From: Brasenia schreberi
Lineage: Eukaryota > Streptophyta > Magnoliopsida > Nymphaeales > Cabombaceae
DNA: 64,000 nt
Reading direction: 5' to 3'
NCBI GenBank assembly: GCA_036023115.1
Contig: JAYKKT010000041.1
Coordinates: 1 to 64,000 of the forward strand
The notes under the pieces: model-generated
What the model saw: only the letters and a program-made list of their open reading frames with translations
Databases searched by the model: none
Told to the model about the DNA's origin: nothing
Made by a program: the position numbers and the translations under genes
In this document: piece after piece, positions 45,601 through 57,447 of the stretch
Numbering within the stretch: the stretch's first letter is position 1
How the letters are laid out: every line of letters starts with the position of its first letter

Positions 45601-48600
45601 ATGATTGAGAGCATACAGGAAAGGAGACAACAAAATGATGATTTCAAGATGTGTGAAGAAGCTGATGATGCTACTGCCACTGGAGTTGGATTCACTGATA
45701 ATTTGCCTTCAGATGCTAGAACAAATATTGGTATTAGCAGTTCGCGAGCACCTAGCAGAGGAAAGAGGGTTGCAGCTGAAGACTTTGGAGGTGGTAGAAG
45801 AGGAAGTTCAGGAAGGAGTAGAGGAAGAGCTTTTTCTTCTAGCATATATTCGTTCTTTCCTCCTTCCACTACACCTGGTGCTCAGCCAGGAATTCGTGCT
45901 GCTATGGCTTCAGAACAACTGCATGATCAAGCAGACCTTGTAGTGGGCAGATGGTTTTATGATGCATGCATTCCATTTAATGCAGCAAACAGTTTTCATT
46001 TTCAAGCAATGGCAGATGCAATTGCTAACATTGGTTCAGGACTTATCAGAAGTTGAGAGGGAAGATATTAAATCAGACCGTGATTGAAGTGCAGCAATAC
46101 TGTTCGACTTTGAGACAATCGTGGAAGGAAACATGATGCACTATCATGGCAGATGGATGGACCGATAGGCGAGGAATGACATTGCTAAACTTTCTTGTAT
46201 ATTGTCCTAAAGGACTCATGTTTTTGAGATCTCTAGATATGTCAGAGGAGAGGCACACTACAGAGATCCCACGAGAGGAATTTGATAAGGTTATATAGGA
46301 GGTTAGGCTAGAAAATGTAGTCCAATTGATTACAGATAATGCAGCTAACTACAAAGCAGCTGGAAAAGAGTTGGTTGATATTTATGAGACTTTCTATTGG
46401 ACACCATGTGCAGCCTATTGTTTAGATCTCATCCTCGAGGACATCGGTGAGATGGATGAAATAAAGGCAGCAACTGAGTGTTGCCAAGATATTATAAAAT
46501 TCATTTACAACCATGCATTTGTTTTGTGTATGATGAGGAGATACACAGAAGGTACAGAGCTTCTTCACACAACTGCAACTCGGTTCGCAACAAACTTCTT
46601 ATCTGTACAGAGTATTGTGAGACAGAAGCAAGCTTTAAAGAGAATGTTCTCCTCAAATGAGTGGCAACAATTTGCAGAGTTGCCATAAAACAGAAGGAAC
46701 ATAAAGTTAAATGAGATTATAGAAACGGTTTTTAGAAGTTCATTTTGGAATGCATGTATCAGATTATTGAAAATTATTTGTCCTTTAGTGAAAGTTTTGA
46801 GATTGACTGACAGCGAGGAGAAACCATCTATGGGCTACCTTTATGAAGCCATGGACAGGGCAAAAGAAGCGATCAGAAATAACTTTAATGGAAAAAAAAG
46901 AGATTATGTGCCCGTGTGGAAAATAATTGATAGTAGATGGAATAAACAATTGCATCAGCCTATTCATGCATCAACCTACTATCTAAACCCATCATTGAGG
47001 TACTCAGCAACCTTCAAAAGGGACGGTGAGGTTAATCAAGGAATCATTGAATGCATCGACTGATTAGTCCCTGATGAGAGCATAGTAGATGCGATACATC
47101 GAGAGATGGAGATATATGATAATGCTCTTCACTTGATGGGTTTGCCTGTTGCAATTCGCAACCGCTCTACGATGCGTCCAGGTACATTGTTTATTTTCAT
47201 ATTTAAGTTGCATCTTACATTACGTGGATTATTATGTCTCTAATGTTTATATTTTTTTTATAGATGTTTGGTGGAACAGGTTTGGAAGTGATTGTCCAAA
47301 CCTTAGAGATTTTGCAGTTAGAGTCTTAAGCCAAACCTTTAGTGCAACAGGTTGTGAAAGAAATTGAAGTGTTTTTGAACACATCCATACAAAAAAGCGC
47401 AACAGGTTGGAACACAAAAGGCTTAATAATTTGGTTTATATTCGTTGTAACATGCGCCTTCGTGAAAGGTAATGTTGTATTACTTTCAAATTTTCAATTC
47501 GATATTATTTAACTTCGGTTTTCAATTATTAATATTACTTACTAATTGTTTATCTTTGTTTGTGTCGTAGGCAATTAAGAAAAGTAAATAGAGAAGAAAG
47601 TCAGTTCGATCCAATAAGTTTGGATAATTTTGATATATTAGAAGATTGGGTTATGGAAGACACTGAAGAAAATGCCCTCCTAATAGAAGAAGACGTTGCC
47701 TGGATTAATTTGGAAGGAGCGCAACAACATTATGGAGATGAAGAATTTGATTTTGAAGAAGAAGGTGTGGGCGTGGCTGATGATGATGAGGATCTGCAAC
47801 AAGGAGAAGATGAAGATTATTTAGTTGATGATCCTGATTATAATTTGTAAAATATAACATTATAGTGTAAACTATGTCTGTATTTTATTTTTTGGATTCA
47901 AAATATGTAAATTTGGATGCAATTGTTCAATGTTGAATGCTCAATCTGTACTAAACTTACATTATATGAATTTAAAGCAATTATTAGATTTTTTCTTATT
48001 TTTTCCTGATTTTTTTCGATTTTTTACTATTTTTTATTAATTTTTAATTAATTTTTGTATTATTTTAATATTAAAATACGATACGATACGATACGATACG
48101 CCCGTATCGTGGAGCCCAACAATACACGATACGATACGCGTCAGATAACACTGCAAAGAATACCTCATGCTCCTCTCTATTTTAACCAACCAGCATTAAT
48201 TCTATGTGTAACATCTCCATCAATTCTTCCATCACTCTCAAAAATTGACCCTAGGTATTTAAAACTTTCCTTTGGGAGAATGTAATGTATGCCAATTTTA
48301 ATTTCTGTCTTCTGAAGTAACCAAATGATCAAACTTACAATCCAAATATTCTGTCTTTGTTCTACTAAGTCGGAGGCCTTCGCATTCTAATATTTCTCTC
48401 CATAGTTCCAATTTTCTATTAACTTTTTCCTTAACTCCTCCACTAATACAATGTCATCTACAAATAACATACACCAAGGTACTTCATCTTGAATATGTTT
48501 TGTTAACTCATCCATCACCATTATAAATAAGTATGGACTTAAAGTTGATCCTTGATGTAACCCCATATTAACTTCAAAGAAGTCTGTCGTTCCTTCATGG

Positions 48601-50948
48601 GTCCTCACACATGTTTTTGCACCATCATACATGTCTCTTATAAGGTTAATATGTGTCAATGGGATACCTCTTTTTTCCAAAATTCTCTAAAGAACCTCCC
48701 TCGGTACCCTATCATAAGCTTTTTCTAGATCAATAAATATCATGTGAAGGTCTTTCTTTTATGCTCTAAAATGTTCTATAAGATGTCTCAAAAGGTGAAT
48801 CGCTTCAATATTAGATCTCCCTGGCATGAATCCAAATTGGTTCTCTGTTGTACTTGATACTTGTCTTAACCTACGTTCGACAGTAGATCTGCCTTTCTCT
48901 AACTTGATGTAAAAGAAAGGCAAAAAAAATCGAGACTTTGAAACGGATTTGCAGCTCTTTCAAGATCTGAACCATATTCTGATGACAGAGCTTTTCGTTA
49001 GAGATGTTGATTCATTTTGACTATGTGACACCGTTTGTTGAGCAAGCCATGAAAATGGAATTCTAAGATCATTTATATAACTCATTGGGATGATGATCAG
49101 GAAACTGCAGGAATGATTCACAAAAAAGTCAGAGAAAGAAACCCATCTTAGAGATATAGTGGCTACTTGAATGATCAAAACTCTTACACCTATCAACACC
49201 AATCAAGCTACAACAAACGTGGGAACCTAGCAATAGTTTTACAACATGATCATCGTTAAGAATATTCATAACGTCCTATCGGATCTGTTTTCTAACCGAG
49301 GAGCGCCTCTCAGCTGTAATGAGAGGTTCAATGCTATCAGTTCCATAACACGCATGCTGGACATGGCGATGCTATAACGTAGAAGCCAACAGGAAATTCA
49401 GTCCTAACAGAAAGAAACAAATAAATGTTCAACGAAGAGAATTATTGGGAAACTAGGGAAAAAATCGAAGGCAAACAAGAAAAACACTATCAGTTACTAA
49501 TCAAACTTACCCCTCGGACCAAATCAGCTACACCAGCACCAAATATGCGGTATATATATTCATAATCCACAAAGGAGTCATCCAACGTGTCATGAAGCAG
49601 CCCGGCAGCTACAACCGTCGAGTTAGCGCCAATCTCTGCAAGCAGCAGCGCAGTTTCTGCACAATGCTGTAGGTACGGATCACCGTTCGCCCACATCTAA
49701 TCAAACAATGACCGAAATTCAAATCAAACATCAGAAGCTTTCGGCAATTCATCATGTTTTTCTAGCGCAATATGATAAAGGCAAACAAGAAAAACACTAT
49801 CAGTTACTAATCAAACTTACCCCTCGGACCAAATCAGCTACACCAGCACCAAATATGCGGTATATATATTCATAATCCACAAAGGAGTCATCCAACGTGT
49901 CATGAAGCAGCCCGGCAGCTACAACCGTCGAGTTAGCGCCAATCTCTGCAAGCAGCAGCGCAGTTTCTGCACAATGCTGTAGGTACGGATCACCGTTCGC
50001 CCACATCTAATCAAACAATGACCGAAATTCAAATCAAACATCAGAAGCTTTCGGCAATTCATCATGTTTTTCTAGCGCAATATGATAAAATCAAACTGGT
50101 GAGGATAGGGAAGCACAACACTTAAACGGAAAATCAACAAGACGAACCTGCCCTCTGTGAGCTCTCTCAGTTTCATAGAACGCCTTCAATACAAACTCCT
50201 GGTAGAAGATTCTATGCCTTTTTTGTGCACCCAATAAGATTTTTCGAGCATAAGGCTCTAGGTGTCGTTCTCTGTAGCCACCGAGATCGATCGCCTCTTC
50301 ATAACTTCTCGCCGAGACATCCTCAACGAAATTTCCCTCCATACTGAAAGTCAGCTCTTCATCGGTCGAAGCCGGCGGAGACACAACCTCCGTCACGCTA
50401 CCAGCAGGCATTGGGAAGCTTGGCGAATCGTAATCCACACAGAAACCCAACGCGTTTCTTACGAAGCTATTGAACAACCCGTCCCTCTGAGCCCTCAAAG
50501 ATACCATCGGATAGGAATCCACGATCCTGTCCCTAGAAATCCTCACAGAGGGGCTTCTCGTTCCCACACTGCCGCAGGAAACCGGGCCATGGAACACGGA
50601 AATAGGGCTTTGCTCCCTGCCCTTGAATGAAGAACCAAGAGACGAATAACAGAAGGAGCTGCTCAATTCCTCACCCCTCTCCACCACAGCCGTTCCGTGG
50701 TGGTGCCACAGAGACCCGACCTCCTCGTTTGTATAGCTCGACGAGGAGTGCTTCACCGACGGCGAGGAGAAGAGACACGAGAGGCCCCCAACCATCGGCT
50801 TCTGGGTGACAGCCGAAGTCGAAGAGGACGACGACGACCTAGCGTTCAGATCGTAGTCGGCAGAAGCATGGGGAGTGATGTGGCAAGGATGGGGGGTGGA
50901 GCAGACGCTACTGGGCGGGCTGGAATAAAGGGCGATCGGAACCCCCAT
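42668..50948 (-). CDS. Chloroplast RelA/SpoT homologue (RSH2/RSH3 type), with duplicated HD exon and frameshift
   Basis: Exons on the minus strand: 50948-50148 (267 codons), HD exon in two identical copies 50006-49821 and 49696-49511 (62 codons each, phase 0), then 44194-43738, 43643-43485, 43404-43056 and 42946-42668. Counting the HD exon once, an intact frame would be about 744 aa, as in RSH2/3. Exon 1 is a Ser-rich plastid-targeting leader. The HD hydrolase domain shows [14 protein letters not shown] and [10 protein letters not shown], then [20 protein letters not shown]. The synthetase domain shows [38 protein letters not shown] and [12 protein letters not shown]. The last exon carries the TGS-like [16 protein letters not shown] and [13 protein letters not shown] enzymes make and degrade (p)ppGpp in plastids. 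Between ANRLGISTW and [10 protein letters not shown] 4 nt are missing: exon 3 is 457 nt where the splice phases need 461. Translation would stop near 43853, losing the synthetase. The 5.3-kb intron after the HD exons holds LINE copy 3 with a nested hAT. Confidence 0.92.
43717..43737. repeat. CT tract (sense) at the start of RSH intron 3
   Basis: On the gene's strand the intron begins GTACTCTCTCTCTCTCTCTC and then TGTGTGTATGTG. This is the same donor-adjacent CT pattern as in three GH9 introns. Confidence 0.85.
44883..48153 (+). mobile_element. hAT transposon copy 1 (3.27 kb), nested in LINE copy 3
   Basis: An 8-bp target duplication CAAAGAAT lies at 44875-44882 and 48154-48161. The ends are short inverted repeats, CAGTGTTGTC at the left and GATAACACTG at the right. 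The left 120 bp are packed with CGTATCG motifs and palindromes: CGATACGGGGCCCCGTATCG, a 26-nt CGCACCGTATCG-TG stem, and a GGGACCCTTATAAAGGGTCCC hairpin. The right end has a CGATA repeat. It encodes one spliced transposase (see next entry), now broken. Confidence 0.95.
45373..47850 (+). pseudogene. hAT transposase (BED finger, hAT dimerisation), copy 1
   Basis: From ATG at 45373: [10 protein letters not shown], then a BED-type zinc finger ([19 protein letters not shown] with a following Cys), a Ser/Gly/Arg linker, DDE motifs [12 protein letters not shown] and [16 protein letters not shown], and the dimerisation region ([24 protein letters not shown]). Two introns with good sites, 47182-47263 and 47469-47570, restore the frame across RPDVWWNR and LRERQLRK. 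Breaks are a deletion after IANIGSG at 46035-46060, TAG after FDKVI near 46297, TAA near 46686, TGA after IECID near 47061, and TGA replacing the Trp of CERNWS near 47365. The acidic C-terminal tail ([18 protein letters not shown]) is intact. Confidence 0.9.
48919..49469. other. Rest of the RSH intron between HD exon and LINE
   Basis: AT-rich intron sequence without recognisable elements. A small open frame at 48960-49202 has no domain. Confidence 0.5.
49470..50089. repeat. Exact 310-bp tandem duplication containing the RSH HD exon
   Basis: Units 49470-49779 and 49780-50089 appear identical base for base. Each contains the whole 186-bp exon (49511-49696 and 49821-50006), its acceptor and donor, and about 40 and 84 bp of flanking intron. 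The junction has 2-bp AA microhomology. Both exon copies are phase 0, so including one, both or neither keeps the frame. Confidence 0.97.
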
Positions 50949-51700
50949 GACGACGAATAAAGGGCGATCGAACCTCCTAAACTGAAAGCCCTAATGAATT
51001 TCCCACCCCGCCCCCCAAATCCCCTCACTCTCGACCTCCTAAGTCCCACCTACCGCAACTATTCTTCCGTCTAAAAACAAGAGGACGATGAAGGCGTAAC
51101 TTACGGTTACAAATCTTACAATCAAGAGGGGAAAAGCTTTTCCCTTTTCTGCACGGTATTAGAATCCAGACTATATACGACTCAAACAATATATAGAGAA
51201 CCCCAAGAAATTTGAAAGAACCGAACACAAACAAAGAGAAGAAAGCCCTTAGGAGAAGAGAAGAGAAGAGAAGAGAAGAGAACCAATAAGTAGCCGATCT
51301 GCAGACGCTTCGGTCTTACTTACCAAAAAATTCAGAGAAAGGGACAGGGAGGTTGAAAATGGAAGCCCTAGAAATCGGAAGGAAGGGAAGGAAGGGGGAT
51401 TATGAGCCCAAGGAATGGGAAGGGAACAACCCCTACGTACCTGGCAACCAAACCCAAGACGGCAAGGGTGATTGTGTAATTATTCCTTTGTTCCTCCTGG
51501 ATACAGTGTACAAGGGAAAAGAATTCTCTCCCTTTTGTTCGCTTCTACAAACCTTCACAACTCATAAGCCGGACAACGAAATTACGCACGTGCCTACCAA
51601 CTTTTCAACAAATAACGCCCAATTACCCCAACAATATCGTTAGTTATATGAGCTGAGCTGTAGGCCGATTCGGATCTCCTTAATGGAGGTCAAATCCAAA
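50949..51700. other. RSH 5' flank and probable 5' leader
   Basis: Holds a 16-bp direct repeat GAATAAAGGGCGATCG (50923-50938, inside the first codons, and 50955-50970, just upstream of the start) and a GAGAA pentanucleotide repeat at 51252-51282. A short plus-strand frame at 51359-51643 begins at an ATG but has no domain and is not called a gene. Confidence 0.5.
51252..51282. repeat. (GAGAA)n microsatellite upstream of RSH
   Basis: About six units of AGAAG/GAGAA. On the RSH strand it is a CTTCT tract, in the presumed leader or promoter. Confidence 0.9.
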
Positions 51701-54700
51701 TCCAACAAACTCGAACTCGTATTCCATTACATCAAAATGTCCAAGCACTGCAGGGAGAGGTATTTGGTGCATGTGTGACCAAATAAATATTATGACTTTA
51801 TTGTACTAAAATAATCTCTTAAGTTACAAATTAATGGCGATATAAAAATAATACCACTTTGCACCACGTCTTTCTCAAATCTCCATCAGTGTTGACAAAC
51901 TATAATACGAATATAACTATCGCATATAATTCAATCAAATTGGATCTTGTCATAATCAAGTTCTTTTAGGGTATACACCCACCCGGACCAATGGTTCCGC
52001 TTGCTAGGTGGTGACATCGTAACTTCCATCACCAGGACGTGCACGCCGGCCTTCTCCCTCTCCGTTGTAACCAAAGAGTCTTTTCTTAAGATTGTTGACA
52101 CCGAAAATTGGGGATGGATGAGCACTTGAGGAGCTTAAAAGGAGAAGTCCTGTGACGTAGAGAAACCTGAGAATATGAAACAACAATAGTGACAGTTGCC
52201 ATTTATTAAAGATTCACACCTAACATGACTGTGTAAAGACAACAAAACACGAAAAAATTTATTGAAAAACATGCAACCGAAAATGAAGGTCAGTTGCCAC
52301 CTGAAGAAAAACTTATAAATAATAGTTGAATTTATTGAAAAACACATCATCGACATTTTTACTATTTTTTTTCGTTTTGTATCAACTTTTTTTTCCAATG
52401 TAACAGTGCTTTCTCTTGCTTCACCATCAGTCTCATTCATCATTGCTTGTTGTAATGTGTAGGATCAATAGTGTCGAGATAATGCCCAATCGAATTCTCG
52501 AAGACTTACATTCGTTGCTTTAACTTTATCTGTTTTTTTCCCTTTCATAACAAGGATCAAAAGTTACTGATCATTTCCAGCAACAAACAGCAATATATCA
52601 AATATGCGAGAGCCCATGAAGAGCCCTTAATGCGTAACAAGTTTCCATGGATAGCATGAATCATAAGTAGGCTCAGCATCAAAAGTTATTTTAGGGATGC
52701 ATTGCCAATACTTACTGAAAGGTTGCTCCTTTCCTCCTCTATTTATTACCTGGAAAGGGTGCACCCTGGAGGTAAGACTTGACTTAGTCGGTCAATTGCA
52801 CTCAACCTCCAGTGCAGGGCCCTGACCAAAATGGTAAAAGAAAGCTGCTACATTAGTTGAGAACTGAACTTCTAAAGCAATGCCAGGATTAGGTGAGCTG
52901 ACTGAGCCACTAACAGGGGTTCATGCTAAACGTCGATCGCAGTTTTCTGTAAGAGCTGACTTGAAGCAAGGCATGAGTTGGGTCATATGCGCAGTCGACT
53001 ACGTAGACCGAGGGTGTGGGTGTAGACCAAACCAGCAGGCCGCCCTGACTGGTCTGGTTGGTTGGATGAGATGAATGATTGAGTTCAAAAGTAAAAATAA
53101 TACACTTATAGTTATGTATTTATTTAATTTAATACATATTTTTAACTTTCAAACTCAACCATTCATCTTTTAATATGAATGATTAGATTTTGCATATGAT
53201 TTGTGAGGTGGGATGAGATCAACAAAGAAGAGATAAACGCAACACACAATAGCTCACTCCGGTCCACTGCCAGCATTTGGCTTCGGCCTCTCCATTCCCA
53301 ACAAAAAAAAGGAAAGCAAGAAAAGATGATAAATAAAGAGAGCATATGGCATCTCTACCTTGTCGGTAAAAGGAAAGAATAATCGGTGACAAGAGCACAA
53401 TTTTCTGCATGCTTATTCTAATTTATCTCATTGTGTGGATGGATTAGGGTTTATCTTTTTCTCAAAGGATGATATCAACCTTACCTCTAACAAGTCTCTT
53501 CCCAAAGTAAGTGGGATTGGCTAAAAGGTGCAATATGAGGGCATCCTAGCAGGTCATCTCCTCGTAATATCCATTCTCATGTCCAAGAAGCCCTCTTTTA
53601 GGAGTTCTGTTTAGATTTGGTGCATTAGTGCCAGAAAGCAACACCCTTTGTAAAAAGACCAACAAATTATCTCTGAGCATGAAAAATATCTGGCTCGAAA
53701 ACATGACACAAACCATCAAAACTTGCTTTGCTTCATCAACAACACAAACTTTCTAATATCGCAAAGGTCTGAAATATCGACCGAGTTGTGGAGGTGGCAC
53801 CTGAATTCTTGAATTAATATGGCTTATACTTTATCTTCTGTAATTAACGCCAAGTTACAAAGAGGAAAACCTGAAAATCAGCTTAATTGAGCTAAACATG
53901 CAAATAGAAGATTAATATTTATAATTAGCTGGGTTCAGTTGGTTTAGTCAGCTTCCATGCACAAAGAAGCCCTTGTGCCTTCCTCCTGATTGAGAAGGGG
54001 TTTCCACATAACTGCATGACAGATGAAATCAATCTCTAAATATGGTTGCGGAAAGAGAGCGATTCATTAATAGAGCGCCAAGAAACTAGCAAGCTTCATT
54101 TCAAAAGAAGAAGACAGAAGAATCATGCTTCTCTTAAGGACCCACATGCCTCTATTGGCTTCTCTTTCACTCTAGGAATTTGCTCTAGGAATTTGTTACT
54201 GCTTGCTTCTCCTTCACTTCTCTACGCTATTTTGACCTGTCCTCCTCAAGTTTTTTTATGTTTTTGTAGTACTTTTGTGTAACAAGTTCCATTTTATGTT
54301 TATATATATATATATAGAGAGAGAGAGAGACTCGGAAATGCAACTTTGGGTCCTTATGGCGTGTTTCATTAGTGATCTTGATACTAGAATTATAGGCTTA
54401 GACCTACATAGCTTTATCCATGGTCTTGTGTTTGATTCATGATGGTACTGACTTTGAGGTTCTCATAGCATAAAGGATAGCAACACCACAACAAGGAGGT
54501 GCTTCAGTTTTCGTGCAAAGCTACTTCAATTCTTGTAGCCTACTTCTTTCTTGGTGTTGAAGTTTTTATTCAAATTGGACTCATGGAATTATAGTTCGAT
54601 GGAAGTGATAAATTTTGTGTTTGATGCAGTATGAACTTGAAACATCAAAGTTGAAACCTTTTACAAACAGATCCTAATGGAATCCAACTTCTTTTTCAAT

Positions 54701-56189
54701 GGGATACACCAGATGGGCTCCATCAAAGCACCTACTGTATTCAAAACTCATTGTGTTTTTCTAAGTATTTTTATATATACATATATATAAATATATAAAT
54801 ATGAATATTTAAGTAGTGTTAAATGCAATGCATAATCTTACACAAACATCTTGAATGTTCAATTTTTGAGATCAGATAATAAAACACTTTACATTTAATC
54901 CATTAAATATAAAGTATAAATGTATAATGTTACTTTTAATCCAAATTTTTATAGTTGATCTCAAAGAACGAGGAGGTTGAAAAAGGAGTGCACATTGTAT
55001 CAATATGGAGCCATGTTCTACACTATTTAAGTAAGCCGTCAAATAGTCTGCACTGGTGTCAACAGCTTGCATCATCGGCCTTATCTATCTTTGAAGGTCA
55101 GATGCTTATGGATTTTGGAAAGCATCGGAAGCATTCATGGACTTGGCAGCCATTAAGGATATAAATCGTATGCCTTTCGAAAAGAAAGAGAATTATTTCG
55201 AAAAGGACGTCAATTCGTATGAGCTTGGATCTGGATATTCAGAAGTCCAGGCCCAAAGTGATATGTTTGGTGATTCAAAGGAGTCTCCCATCAATAATGA
55301 CACTAGACTTGGCATTGGATATTAACACCGTCTCGCATCCAGGTGTTGAGTCGGTGGCTTAACCTTGGTCTTAATGTAAACCATGTTTTATATTGTTCTT
55401 GGGTTGTCAAAACTCATGATGGCATTTTGATTAAGTAGATTTTAAATAACAAAAGTCTAGTTTGCTTCGTTTTTTTCTTTTACTTTGCGTTTAACTTAAT
55501 GTAGCCAAGTTAATCTTTGATAATATGGAATTCAAAGCACTAAAATCTCAAGCAGGTCAAGTCGACCCAATATGTCTGAAGCGAGTCCATTGTCCATCTC
55601 TGCAAAGTTCAGATCCAAGTTCAGTTCAAGACTTTATCCATATTCAAGGTTTGTGGGTTCCAATGACACACTTCTCATTACCCTTAAGAGGCCAGGAGGT
55701 GTGAGTGATATTTGAGATTGTTGCTGGAAGAGGATCTAGCACCTGTATGATATCAAACTCAAGACCTTCAACTTGCAAGTCGACCCCCTAACCAGGTGAC
55801 CTTCAACACTTCATGAATTACTCTTAAGAATCATATCGGTAATGTGAATCTCCCTGACCATAGTTCACGTAACTAACCTAAAAGAAGGTGGTGCAAAAAC
55901 GATGATCACTTGTTAGAAGAAGGAAGGCACGTTTGCCATGAGTCGTCTCATAGCAAAAATAAATAAGGAGAACAATCACTACCATTTTATCAACAGAACA
56001 GTCTTTATTGTTATCACATTATCAATTACAGAGTACTTCCATCTAAAAGACTAGCATATGGCGAGGTCTTTTCCCTGATCGAAGAGAAAAGCCAATGCAA
56101 GTTCCACGAGCACTTTAGAATTACATGTCATGTAAATCACAGACCATTTCCACAACGCTACTCATGCACTCTCCGCTTTTACATAAGAT
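51701..56189. other. Intergenic DNA
   Basis: No supported gene. It includes a TA/GA microsatellite at 54299-54330 and a TATA-rich stretch near 54770-54800. One stretch at 55137-55324 reads as 62 coding-like residues ending with a stop (KDINRMPFEKKENYFEKDVN onward). It could be a last exon, but no family or partner exons were recognised. Confidence 0.45.
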
Positions 56190-56464
56190 TCACACCTCAA
56201 CAATGGGGTACGAGGCACAAGTTGCTATACCTGTAATAGCAGTGCTCACGTCAGGCTTGTAAGATGAATGATAACTGCAGATTGAATTTGAACCACATGC
56301 ACGCACACACACACACACAGAGACTCACCGCACATGTTCTTCCCCATTTCCATCTTGAAGTGGCCATCAACTCCCCAATCTTTTCCTCAAGAATTCTTGA
56401 TTAGCCAATATGGAGTTCCATTCTCTGTCTCATACCCAACAGCCAAAACAGCATGATTCACATC
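56190..56464 (-). pseudogene. Aleurain-like papain-family cysteine protease, last two exons, with nonsense mutation
   Basis: Exon 56464-56329 encodes DVNHAVLAVGYETENGTPYW then LIKNS-stop-GKDWG and FKMEMGKNMCG. Exon 56230-56190 encodes IATCASYPIVEV and the stop. The catalytic His (DVNHAV) and Asn (IKNSWG) region is clear, but the Trp after NS is TGA. The splice junction splits the Gly of CGIATC with normal sites (GTGAGT donor, TTACAG acceptor). This is the C-terminus of vacuolar aleurain or cathepsin H-type proteases. The matching 5' exons lie at 61603-61965 on the same strand; the catalytic-Cys exons are missing. Confidence 0.85.
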
Positions 56465-56795
56465 CTGCAATTCCAATTTGCAAGTCACAGTAACCTCCAA
56501 CATGTAGACGACTCATGAATTACATAGTCTGCCCCTCAGAACTGTTGAATATACTTTTTCAACAAATACTGATTTCCCATAGACTCAACGTGCAGGTTGA
56601 GACAGGTGAAGTTTCATGTACACAATACATGCACATAAATGCTTGCATGCCACGACCCGAAACAATCACGACCGAGGAGTAAGTATCACGACGGCCTAAG
56701 TCACACAAACACTTCTAAGAGGTGGAGTGTCGACCTCGACATGGTGTCAGTGCGGCATGGCAAAAAAAAATGCAATTTTGTTTTTTGTAACTCAC

Positions 56796-56984
56796 AGTTC
56801 TGCCGTCTATGATGTATTTATCTTGGAGAACCCGATCAAAGAGGGAGTGATCCGCGAAGACGATGAAACCAAAGCCTCTTAGTCGACTCGTGACCTTATC
56901 TCCCATGATGACCACCTGAATGAGTTTCCAAAATGCTCATTCAGCTTGTCTTCCATCATCTTCTATGAAACTCCACTGATGAAC
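56796..56984 (-). pseudogene. RRM (hnRNP-type RNA-binding protein) fragment
   Basis: Residues VVIMGDKVTSRLRGFGFIVF and ADHSLFDRVLQDKYIIDGRT correspond to the RNP1 half of the first RRM of plant hnRNP1/Musashi-like proteins. Just upstream, in another frame, FISGVS-stop-KMMEDKLNEHFGN corresponds to the RNP2 half. The Trp of the usual GGVSW is TAG, and about 13 nt are missing between the halves. A GTGAGT follows DGRT, where these genes have an intron. It is a stray exon fragment and not a working gene. Confidence 0.8.
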
Positions 56985-57447
56985 ATAGAAAAATATTTCA
57001 ACGCAAACCTTCTTCACTTTCTTTTGTATGGATATTTCACGCTTTCAAATCTGGTATCGATTTTGAAGTTCGGGTCTTTTTGGATAAATGGGTCTGGATC
57101 TGTGAAGATTGATTTGTGTATTATGATGAAATTAGTAGTATATTACCATTTATGTGTTTTGCTTTAATATAAAGTTGTGTACTTGCTATTGTCATATACT
57201 TATGTTAATTGATGTCTCACTTGTTCTAACTTGAATATTATATATTATATATCCTAGTCGTGTCGCCGCACCCAAAATTTTTGAAATTTGCTGTATCCCG
57301 CACCCGCACCCGTGTTACATAGACGACGGCTTTCACTGACATATCAAGCTACCGTGTATGCCATTTTGGCGATGAACCAAAAAACATAATAGGAAAAATT
57401 ATGTAGCATGTTCATGGTTGGCATAGGGCTACTCCAGTAGATAAGAT
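56985..57447. other. Sequence between RRM fragment and hAT copy 2
   Basis: AT-rich; contains a GCACCCGCACCCGTGTTACATAG stretch near 57295-57325 of a kind common at plant repeat ends. No gene recognised. Confidence 0.4.

Larger units (their letters stand above)
44447..48898 (-). mobile_element. RTE LINE, copy 3, in RSH intron, split by a hAT
   Basis: A perfect 20-bp target duplication CTAACTTGATGTAAAAGAAA lies at 44427-44446 and 48899-48918. Without the nested hAT and its 8-bp duplication the LINE is about 1.2 kb, 5'-truncated, and lies in the same orientation as the RSH gene. It has more internal deletions than copies 1 and 2, and the reverse transcriptase motif reads FVDD. LINE sequence resumes at ACCTCATGCTCC immediately after the second hAT target duplication. 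The 5' end has a short scrambled piece (CAGTAGATCTGCC) copied from within the element. Confidence 0.92.

Noticed and set aside
45399..45869. Minus-strand ORF opposite the hAT transposase
   Set aside because: Shadow of the BED-linker coding region. It shows no domain of its own, and the same holds for 59733-60014.
51359..51643. Possible small gene divergent from RSH
   Set aside because: Starts at an ATG, but the low-complexity GRKGRKG start and lack of any recognisable motif make it likely to be RSH upstream DNA.
53490..53560. Possible tail of another LINE family (CCCAAAGTAAGTGGGATTGGCTA)
   Set aside because: Resembles a motif common at plant LINE ends, but it is too short and lacks boundaries.
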